From Sedimenticola thiotaurini (GTDB lineage: Bacteria > Pseudomonadota > Gammaproteobacteria > Chromatiales > Chromatiaceae): a stretch of DNA of 58,014 nucleotides. A model generated the notes under the pieces. It saw nothing but the letters and a program-made list of their open reading frames with translations. It was not told the DNA's origin and searched no databases. The DNA lies in assembly GCA_011051715.1 (NCBI GenBank), contig DRKP01000045.1, forward strand, positions 1-58,014, written 5' to 3'. Below are positions 1-6,905 of this stretch, piece by piece; the first letter of the stretch is position 1, and the number at the start of each line of letters is the position of its first letter. Made by a program: the position numbers and the translations under genes.

Positions 1-73
1 TCTACAGCCAGTTTCGACAACGCAGTCCGCGGGCGCGCACAGCACGGCCTATCATTTTATTTCAATAGGTTAG

Positions 74-170
74 GAGCCTCAGGCATCTCCCCTCCCGGCG
101 TTGCGTGCCTTGCCAAGGGAACCACCCTTGCCTGCGGCACGCGCCTTGACAGGGAAGATGCCTGAGGCTC
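74..170. repeat. Long imperfect palindrome (97 bp)
   Basis: Arms 74-88 and 156-170 are a perfect 15-bp inverted repeat (GAGCCTCAGGCATCT and its complement). The interior continues the dyad: GCGTGCC pairs with GGCACGC, and CAAGGG with CCCTTG, around a five-base loop near 119-123. The whole could fold as one long hairpin in DNA or RNA. It lies upstream of the chemoreceptor gene at 283, with no gene between. It could be a REP/MITE-like element or a transcription terminator of a gene left of the window. Confidence 0.6.
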
Positions 171-282
171 TGAATACGACATATTAGGTTGCCGGGTTAA
201 TAAAGTTCCCACCACAGCGACCGCTATCGAGGATATCCGCAGGCCCCTTGGGGGCCATTCCTCGACCGCGGGAGTATCGGCT

Positions 283-1974
283 GTGAACAGGACTCTCTTC
301 TGGCGTCTCTTCTTCCCCATCCTGGGGGTGGTGTCCCTCGTCATCGGCGGCATCGCCTGGTACGTGCCGACCATGGTCCGGCAACAGGCCGAGGCGGCCG
401 CCCTGGAGCAGGCGGAGAAGACGGTCTCCCAGTTCAAGACCATTCGCGCCTATTACACCAGGAACGTCATCGCCAAGGTGCTCGGCAAGGGCGGCATCGG
501 CGCCTCCTTCGATCATCAGGACGATCCCAATGCCGTGCCCCTGCCGGCGACCATGATCCATGACCTGAGCCAGCTGCTGGCGGACAAGGGGACACGGCTG
601 AAACTCTATTCCGCCTATCCCTTCCCCAATCGCAGCGAACGTCGGCTGGACCCGTTCCAGCGGCAGGCGTGGGAGGCGGTGACCCGGGATCCGGAGCATC
701 CCTACGTGCAGACCGTGACACGGGAGGGCCGCACCAGCGTGCGGGTGGGCATCGCCGACCGGATGGTGGCCCAGGCCTGCGTCGGTTGCCACAACAGCCG
801 CCCGGATACGCCGAAGAACGACTGGAAACTGGGTGACGTGCGCGGGGTGCTGGAGGTGGAGATGCCGATCGACGACCAGCTGGCCGCGGGGGCGGCGCTG
901 AGCCGTTTCATCCTGGGTATCGTGGTTGCCGGTGCGCTGGCCATCTTCGTGACCCTGTTCCTGATCTATCGTCGGACCATCGGCCGGCGGCTGGACCAGG
1001 TCGCGCTGGCACTGAACGAGATCGCCGACGGCGATGGCGACCTGAGCCGGCGCCTGGGCCAGGAGGGTGAACACGAGGTGGCCCGCATCGGTGCCGCCTT
1101 CAACCGCTTCATCGACCGTCTCTCCGGCACCCTCCGGGAGGTGATGGCACTCACCGGTGAGCTGACCCGCCTCGCCCACGAGATGAGCAGCGCCAGCAGC
1201 GAGGCCAGCAGCGGCCTGACGCAGCAGCAGGAGGAGACCCGCCAGGTGGCCAGCGCGGTCAACGAGATGGAGGAGCGGGCCCGCGAGATCGCCGCCGGGG
1301 CGGCCGGAGCGGCCGAGGCGACGGAGGCGACGGATACCGCCACCCGGGAGGGGGCCGGGGTGGTGCAGGAGAGCATCGAATCCACTCACCGGCTGGCCGA
1401 GGACATCGGCCGGGCGGCGGCGGCGCTGGGACGGCTGCAGGCCGACAGCGACGACATCGGCGGGGTGCTGGACGTGATCGGCGGGATCGCCGAGCAGACC
1501 AACCTGCTGGCCCTCAACGCAGCCATCGAGGCCGCCCGCGCCGGCGAGCAGGGACGGGGATTCGCGGTGGTGGCGGACGAGGTGAGAAACCTGGCCGGGC
1601 GGACCCAGGAGTCCACCCGGGAGATCCAGCAGATGACCGAACGCCTGCGCGAGGCCACGGAAGAGGTGGTGGCGGCGATGGAGAGCAGCCGGGACCAGGC
1701 CGAGTCGGCGGTCGGACTGGCCGGCAGCGTGGGCGGGCAACTGGAGCATATCCGCGAGTCGGTGGAGACCCTGCGCCAGATGACCGGCCGGATCGCGGCC
1801 GCGGCCGATCAGCAGGGTCGGATGGTGGCTGAGGTGAACCGGAACCTGGCCCACATCAACGACGCGTCGGGGGCGGTGTCGGCGGCGGGCGAGGCGAGCA
1901 GTCGTCAGGCCCTGGAGGTGAGCCGGATGAGTGACCGCCTGCAGCAGCTGATCGGCCATTTCAGGATCGCCTGA
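283..1974 (+). CDS. Methyl-accepting chemotaxis protein with DUF3365-like, CxxCH-containing sensor domain
   Basis: Inner-membrane chemoreceptor, 563 residues. The order is TM1 (about 7-28), a periplasmic domain resembling Tll0287/DUF3365 (about 40-205), TM2 (about 208-228), HAMP (about 230-285) and a C-terminal signalling domain. The signalling tip contains the family's hallmark [20 protein letters not shown] and would contact CheA/CheW. The periplasmic domain carries CVGCHN at 166-171, a c-type haem attachment motif, so redox or gas sensing is likely (inference). The start is GTG at 283 with GGAG at 271-274 in good position. No che genes lie nearby, so it must work with a distant array. Confidence 0.93.
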   Translation: MNRTLFWRLFFPILGVVSLVIGGIAWYVPTMVRQQAEAAALEQAEKTVSQFKTIRAYYTRNVIAKVLGKGGIGASFDHQDDPNAVPLPATMIHDLSQLLADKGTRLKLYSAYPFPNRSERRLDPFQRQAWEAVTRDPEHPYVQTVTREGRTSVRVGIADRMVAQACVGCHNSRPDTPKNDWKLGDVRGVLEVEMPIDDQLAAGAALSRFILGIVVAGALAIFVTLFLIYRRTIGRRLDQVALALNEIADGDGDLSRRLGQEGEHEVARIGAAFNRFIDRLSGTLREVMALTGELTRLAHEMSSASSEASSGLTQQQEETRQVASAVNEMEERAREIAAGAAGAAEATEATDTATREGAGVVQESIESTHRLAEDIGRAAAALGRLQADSDDIGGVLDVIGGIAEQTNLLALNAAIEAARAGEQGRGFAVVADEVRNLAGRTQESTREIQQMTERLREATEEVVAAMESSRDQAESAVGLAGSVGGQLEHIRESVETLRQMTGRIAAAADQQGRMVAEVNRNLAHINDASGAVSAAGEASSRQALEVSRMSDRLQQLIGHFRIA

Positions 1975-2030
1975 CGGTGGCTGCCCCGAAACGGCTTCCG
2001 CAGCAGCGGCAAACGGGGTATCTTGAGCCG

Positions 2031-2675
2031 ATGCGATACGCGCCCCCCCTCTGCCGGACACTGACCCTGGCGCTGCTGCTGGTACTGCTGCCCGGCAGTG
2101 CCTGGGCCGAATTCTACAAGTACCTCGACCGCAGCGGGCGGGTGGTACTGTCGGACCGGCCACCGGCGGCGGGAGAGCGGCTGCTGTGGCGCTCCCGCAA
2201 CGATCCGCGTTACGCCGACTACTCCCGCATCGACCTGTCGTCGATGGAGCGCAACCGCCGCCGCTACGCCCCGCTGATCGACCGGGTCGCCCGCGACAAC
2301 GGCCTGCCGCCGGAACTGCTGCACGCCCTGGTGCGGGCCGAATCGGCCTACGACCCGCGGGCGCTGTCGAAGAAGGGGGCCCGTGGCCTGATGCAGCTGA
2401 TGCCGGCCACCGCCCGCCGCTACGGCGTCGCCGACAGCTGGGATCCGGAGCAGAACCTGCGTGGCGGCGCCCGCTACCTGAGCGATCTGCTGCAGATGTT
2501 CGACCGCGACCTGGAGCTGGCCGTGGCCGCCTACAACGCCGGCGAGAACGCGGTGAAACGGTTCGGCAACCGGATCCCGCCCTACGATGAGACCCGCGAC
2601 TATGTGCGCAAGGTGGTCGCCTTCTATCAGCAGGCGACGCCGCGGGTGGTCAGCGCCTACCCCACCGCCAGGTAG
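2031..2675 (+). CDS. Periplasmic lytic transglycosylase (SLT domain) with DUF4124-like N-terminus
   Basis: Murein hydrolase, 214 residues. Residues 1-26 are a signal peptide ending ...GSAWA. Residues 27-45 (EFYKYLDRSGRVVLSDRP) look like the start of a DUF4124 segment. An SLT domain covers about 78-205: RAES holds the probable catalytic Glu104, followed by the family motifs GLMQLMPATA and AVAAYNAGENAV. I chose ATG 2031 because it opens the signal peptide; an in-frame GTG at 1977 would put 18 residues in front of it. The last 19 bases overlap, tail to tail, the end of the convergent glycosyltransferase gene. Confidence 0.92.
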   Translation: MRYAPPLCRTLTLALLLVLLPGSAWAEFYKYLDRSGRVVLSDRPPAAGERLLWRSRNDPRYADYSRIDLSSMERNRRRYAPLIDRVARDNGLPPELLHALVRAESAYDPRALSKKGARGLMQLMPATARRYGVADSWDPEQNLRGGARYLSDLLQMFDRDLELAVAAYNAGENAVKRFGNRIPPYDETRDYVRKVVAFYQQATPRVVSAYPTAR

Positions 2676-3712
2676 TCGGCGCCGCGGCGGTATCCCATCC
2701 CCTCCAGCTCGGCGGCGATCCGTTCCCGGGCACCGTGGCTGGCGACGTAGATCAGCACCAGCGGTCGTCGCGGCCGCCGCAGCCAGCGCGGTGCCACCAC
2801 CGGTACCCCGTTCAGGCGATTACCGATCTTGTTCGGATCGATATCGATCCAGGCGACCGGCGAGAAACCCTGTTCCAGCAGCCAGCGGCAGCGTTTGCGG
2901 GTGCGGCGTCCGGCGCCCCAGATGACGAAGTGGTCGCGCCGCGCCAGCAGCCGCGGATCCCGTGCCAGGTAGTGTGCCCGCAGCCGGTCGAAGGCCTCTC
3001 TCGAGCAGCGTGGATCCCGGCGCGAGACACGCCGGGGGGAATCGCGCCACTCCAGCAGGACCTGCGGCAGTTTGGCCATGACTGCTCCGGTGTGGTGCAG
3101 CCGCAACCACAGGTCGTAGTCTTCCGGAAACGGGCCGTCGCGGTAGCCCCCGAGACGCTGCACCGGTTCCCGCCGGAACATCACCCCGGGGTGGGCGAAG
3201 GGGGACTCGATGTAGATCTCGTCGGCGATTTGGCGCGGATCGTTGCAGCCGTTCTGCCAGCGGATGTACTCGATCAGTCCCCGCCGCAGCCCCTGGGGGG
3301 GAAACGGCCGGGTGGCACAGCCGAGGAGGCTGATCTGCGGCTGCTCCAGCAGCCGCCGGTACTGAAGCCGGAGCCGCTCCGGGTGCATCCGGTCGTCCGC
3401 ATCCATGCGCGCGATCAGCGGGGTGGTGGCGCGCTCCAGGCCCAGGTTGAGGGCGTCCACCAGCCCGTGGCCGCCATTGTCCAGACAGTGGATCCGGGGA
3501 TCCCGCGCCGCATGGCGCCGGACGATGGCGGCGGAGCCGTCGTCGGAGTGATCGTCGATGGCCAGCAGCCGGAAGCGGCGGAGGGTCTGGGCGAGTATGG
3601 AGTCGAGGCACTCATCCAGGGTGTCCGCCGCGTTGCGGTAGGGCAGGACGATGTCGACAACGGGTGGCGCGTCGGCCCCGGCTCCGCTGGTGGAGGGTGC
3701 TATTCGCTCCAC
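2657..3712 (-). CDS. Family 2 glycosyltransferase with C-terminal Rossmann-like domain
   Basis: Predicted cytosolic inverting glycosyltransferase of about 351 residues. The GT-A fold is clear: VDIVLPYRN near 19-27, IDDHSDDGS at 52-60, the metal-binding DADD at 104-107 and the acceptor-side motif FPEDYDLWLRL at about 195-205. Residues after about 260 begin HFVIWGAGRRTRKR and form a separate nucleotide-binding-like domain. The substrate cannot be told from sequence. GTG 3712 is the best start; it overlaps the PilZ gene's stop by 13 bases, which suggests translational coupling. A longer in-frame reading to 3820 would run deep into the PilZ gene and is unlikely. Context suggests c-di-GMP-linked polysaccharide or glycoconjugate synthesis. 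Confidence 0.87.
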   Translation of the reverse strand: MERIAPSTSGAGADAPPVVDIVLPYRNAADTLDECLDSILAQTLRRFRLLAIDDHSDDGSAAIVRRHAARDPRIHCLDNGGHGLVDALNLGLERATTPLIARMDADDRMHPERLRLQYRRLLEQPQISLLGCATRPFPPQGLRRGLIEYIRWQNGCNDPRQIADEIYIESPFAHPGVMFRREPVQRLGGYRDGPFPEDYDLWLRLHHTGAVMAKLPQVLLEWRDSPRRVSRRDPRCSREAFDRLRAHYLARDPRLLARRDHFVIWGAGRRTRKRCRWLLEQGFSPVAWIDIDPNKIGNRLNGVPVVAPRWLRRPRRPLVLIYVASHGARERIAAELEGMGYRRGADYLAVG

Positions 3713-4038
3713 TCCTCCAGCAGATGGCGCACCATGGCGCCAGCCTGCTCCGACAGGTCGATGATCTGGAACCCGGCCCAGTGGTGGCCGGATTCGGTCA
3801 GGGTCTGGGTCCAGAGACACTCCGCACCCAGCTCCATCTCGGCCAGCCCGGGGATGTCCGAGTCGCTGCGCATGCGCAGCTGGAACAGCCGGTTCACCTC
3901 CGGCGCGGTGTCGCTGAGCAGCATGAATCCGCCCAGCGAGATATTGACCAGGTAGCCGAGGCTGGCGCCGCTGTTGGCGTCGATCACCTCGATCCGCTCG
4001 GTCAGTTTCCGTCGTGGATTGGCTCGCTTATCCTGCAT
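3700..4038 (-). CDS. PilZ-domain c-di-GMP-binding protein
   Basis: A single-domain cytosolic PilZ protein of 112 residues. The c-di-GMP signature is present: NPRRKLTER near the N-terminus supplies the RxxxR arginines, and NISLGGF gives the D/NxSxxG motif. The rest is the usual beta-barrel followed by a C-terminal helix (LSEQAGAMVRHLLEEW). It sits between the DUF1631 gene (12-bp gap upstream) and the glycosyltransferase (overlap downstream) in one minus-strand operon, so it may transmit c-di-GMP to the glycosyltransferase (inference). Confidence 0.93.
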   Translation of the reverse strand: MQDKRANPRRKLTERIEVIDANSGASLGYLVNISLGGFMLLSDTAPEVNRLFQLRMRSDSDIPGLAEMELGAECLWTQTLTESGHHWAGFQIIDLSEQAGAMVRHLLEEWSE

Positions 4039-4050
4039 CGGTCTGATTCC

Positions 4051-6369
4051 TCACTGGCTGCCCAGTCTCAGCATGTTCTGGATGGCTTCGAGGGCACGAT
4101 CCACGAACGGCAGCTTAGGCTGGGTCAGGATGCGGGCCTTGCCCCGGTGCATCTGCCGGGCCAGCACCTCGATCGGGGTGACCAGGGCCTGGATCCCGGA
4201 CTTGTCGACGAACATGTACTTCTGGGTAACCGGGCTGAACCAGGAGAGCTTCAACCGGTGCGGGACACCCTTGTCGTCCTCCAGTTCGAACCAGGTGCCG
4301 AAGGTGACGTCACCCAGCTGCTCGACGATGGCCCTCTCCTCCGCGTTCAGCTGCTGCGGCCGGTCCTGCTCCGATGGTACCTCGGCCTGGTCGCTCCTGC
4401 CGCTGGCCGCGGGAGCCGGCGCCTCCGCCGGCTCGGGGGCGGTGCCGTCGCTCTCACCCAGTACGGTGAGCGCCTCGAACAGGGCGTGCAGGTCCGGCTG
4501 ATGGACATCGCCCATGGAGGAGAGGCCGTTCTCGATCCGCTTCTTCAGGCCCGGCAGCCGGGAGCGGAACTGCTGCCGGATGGCCGGGTTCTCCTTCAGC
4601 TCCGTGACCCGGGCGACGTCGTCGATGACGCTGATCACCTCGCGCCACTCCAGGCTCTCCTCGATCCCGGGATCGCGCAGCAGCATCAGGATCATCTTGT
4701 CCAGCCAGGCATGGTTGAGGAAGCGCTCGATGGCGGGGTGGAAACGGCGGTCGCCGATGTGCTCCTGGACGATGCGGTGGGCGCGGATGCGGGCGTTCTC
4801 CAGCCGCTCGCGGCCCTTGGCCGCCTCCCGCGCACGTGCCTCCACCACCTTGGCCTTCTGCTTCAGCTCCTCGATGCTGCGGGTCAGGTCGTCGTAGACC
4901 TCCTCGAATACGCCCATGTCCTCCTTGAACTCGGCCAGCACGCGGTTCACCCCCTCCTGCATCGGGTAATAGATGCCGCGGCGCAGGTCCTCCTCCTCGA
5001 TCCACTCGCGGCCGGCGTCCACCATCAGGTTGAGCAGGCGCCGGGCGATGTGGCGTGAATCGATGAGAAAGCGGTGGTCGAGGATCGCCACCTTCAGGTA
5101 GGGGGTGTGCAGGTGGCTGATCAGGGCCTTGGCGATGTTCGGCAGTTCCTCTTCGTTGAGCACGTGCTCGAACAGCATGCCGACCAGCTCGATGGTATCC
5201 AGGTCGGCGCTGGGAATGGTGTTCGGATCGACGCCCCGGAACAGTTTCTCCCGCTCTTCGATGAGGCGTTGCCGGACCTGTTCCAGCAGGGCGTTGTCGA
5301 CCTCGATCCGGGCCGGCCGTTCGCCGCCTTCGGTCACCTCCGGCAGATAGTCGTCGCTGTGCCGGGGCTGGATCTCCTCCAGCGCGGAGACCAGGACCGG
5401 TGTCTCCACCAGCGGCTGGCCGGTGGCCGCCTCGGGGTGGATATCCGGGTGGTGGGCGTAGCGTGGATCCTGCCGCCTCCGGCTGGCCATCAGATCGCGA
5501 ATGGAGTTGAACAGCTCCTCGCCGAGGGCGGCGTCTGCGGAACCGGGGGAAGAGGGCTCGGCCGCAGCCGTCCCGCTGCCGCGACTGCCCGCTGCCGCCG
5601 CCGGCCGGGAACCCGGCTCCGCACCCGACCCGGTCTTCTGCCCGGTGTACGTCGCCGGCTCCGGGGCATCGGGCTGTTTCGCCACCTCCAGCTTCAGATT
5701 GGGGAAGACCCCGGCCTCGATCAGCTCCTGATTGAACTCCTCGTACAGGGTTTCCATGTTGCGCAGGACGAACTTCTCGAACATGGCGTGGATGATCAGC
5801 AGCACGTTGATGTCGAAGTCCAGATCGCCGATGGCGATCTGGAACGCGGAGGCGCAGTGGGCCGGTCCGGTGGGGATGTCGGTGTCGTCCAGTTTGTGTC
5901 CGCCACGCACCATGGAGAGCCGCTGCTTGAGGGCATAGAGCTGCTGGAAGCAGCGCCGCTCGGTCTTGTCGATCATGTTCTGCAGCGACAGCCGGCGGTC
6001 CAGTTCGGCATCGTCCACCAGGGCAAGGCCCTCGCCGGAGTCCTCGAACTGGCTCTCCAGCAGGGGAAAGGGGTAGCTGATCGGCTGGCCCCGGGAGAAC
6101 TCGGTGAAGCCCCGGGATATCTCCTCCCGGAAGCGCTGCTCCACCGTCTCCTTGCGCGAGCGCACCACGCTGATGGCATCGATGAACTGGAACTGGCTCT
6201 GGTTGGTGTCCGCCTTGTCGATGAAATCGAGCAGAGCCGGCTCCACCTTCTCGAACAGGGTGGTCATCCAGCTGCCGAACTGGATCAGTGCCATGTCCCG
6301 GCATCGCTGGATCACCGGGAGATAGCGTTGCAGACTGCTGCCGGGGCGGGGGGGTGCCGTTCTCTCCAT
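4051..6369 (-). CDS. DUF1631 family protein
   Basis: Large cytosolic protein of 772 residues, matching the length and pattern of the DUF1631 family, whose biochemical function is not established. Visible parts are a helical N-terminal half, a low-complexity linker rich in Pro/Ala/Gly/Ser (about 245-285), a helical region with a coiled-coil-like Glu/Lys/Arg-rich stretch (about 505-560), a second Pro/Ala linker (about 640-680) and a C-terminal beta-rich segment containing GTWFELEDDKGVPHRLKLSW. The start ATG 6369 is preceded by AAGGA. It is the first gene of a DUF1631-PilZ-GT2 operon, which hints at a link with c-di-GMP signalling. Confidence 0.88.
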   Translation of the reverse strand: MERTAPPRPGSSLQRYLPVIQRCRDMALIQFGSWMTTLFEKVEPALLDFIDKADTNQSQFQFIDAISVVRSRKETVEQRFREEISRGFTEFSRGQPISYPFPLLESQFEDSGEGLALVDDAELDRRLSLQNMIDKTERRCFQQLYALKQRLSMVRGGHKLDDTDIPTGPAHCASAFQIAIGDLDFDINVLLIIHAMFEKFVLRNMETLYEEFNQELIEAGVFPNLKLEVAKQPDAPEPATYTGQKTGSGAEPGSRPAAAAGSRGSGTAAAEPSSPGSADAALGEELFNSIRDLMASRRRQDPRYAHHPDIHPEAATGQPLVETPVLVSALEEIQPRHSDDYLPEVTEGGERPARIEVDNALLEQVRQRLIEEREKLFRGVDPNTIPSADLDTIELVGMLFEHVLNEEELPNIAKALISHLHTPYLKVAILDHRFLIDSRHIARRLLNLMVDAGREWIEEEDLRRGIYYPMQEGVNRVLAEFKEDMGVFEEVYDDLTRSIEELKQKAKVVEARAREAAKGRERLENARIRAHRIVQEHIGDRRFHPAIERFLNHAWLDKMILMLLRDPGIEESLEWREVISVIDDVARVTELKENPAIRQQFRSRLPGLKKRIENGLSSMGDVHQPDLHALFEALTVLGESDGTAPEPAEAPAPAASGRSDQAEVPSEQDRPQQLNAEERAIVEQLGDVTFGTWFELEDDKGVPHRLKLSWFSPVTQKYMFVDKSGIQALVTPIEVLARQMHRGKARILTQPKLPFVDRALEAIQNMLRLGSQ

Positions 6370-6566
6370 ATGGGTCTGCTTCCTTATGCGGGGGAGATGT
6401 CCGATCGGGGTGCGGGGCGGGACCGGGACGGTTGTGGACAGGCAGCGGTCCGTGGACGGCAGGCCATGCCAGGCGCGACCTCCCGCTCAACCGGGCCTTC
6501 CCTGGGGGGACGGTACGGGGGTGGCGGGGAGCGTCCGGTGCGGGTGCCAGGCATCGTCGAGTGTGT

Positions 6567-6785
6567 TCAGTCGTCCCCTTCCACGGGCGCCTCGCGCGGG
6601 GTCAGCAGGAGCCGCTCCGCCTCCGCTTCGGTGCCTGCATGGACCAGGCGGATGAGATCGCTGTCCCCCTCCTCCTGGGCCGATCGCAGCTGACGAACCT
6701 CGTCGCGCGCCTCGCGGTACTTTTCACGCCTTCCGAGGCAGGTCAGCTGTTTCTCCCGGCTGATGCGATAGATGAAATAAGGCAT
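6567..6785 (-). CDS. Small conserved hypothetical protein (72 aa)
   Basis: Short cytosolic protein beginning MPYFIYRIS and rich in charged residues. The middle (REKYREARDEVRQLRS) is an amphipathic helix. The pattern MPYFxYxI...YxEAxxxxxxLR resembles a small uncharacterised protein seen in many gammaproteobacteria, but I cannot name a function. The start ATG 6785 has an AGGAAC-type ribosome site. It lies between the GGDEF-EAL gene upstream and DUF1631 downstream on the same strand, so it may be cotranscribed with either. Confidence 0.7.
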   Translation of the reverse strand: MPYFIYRISREKQLTCLGRREKYREARDEVRQLRSAQEEGDSDLIRLVHAGTEAEAERLLLTPREAPVEGDD

Positions 6786-6905
6786 GGTTCCTGGTTCCTC
6801 GAGAGCCGCCCGAATCCGCTTGCGGCAAAGAATATCACGTCGACCGGGACGGCGACACAGGGGGGTGCGATGCTCCCCGCCGAGGGGGGAAGCAGAGCCG
6901 CCGGA

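Noticed and set aside
184-2163. Long minus-strand frame (659 codons) opposite the chemoreceptor
   Set aside because: Its text is His/Gly/Leu/Ala/Arg-rich with no motifs, and it runs opposite two well-supported genes; typical mirror frame of high-GC coding DNA.
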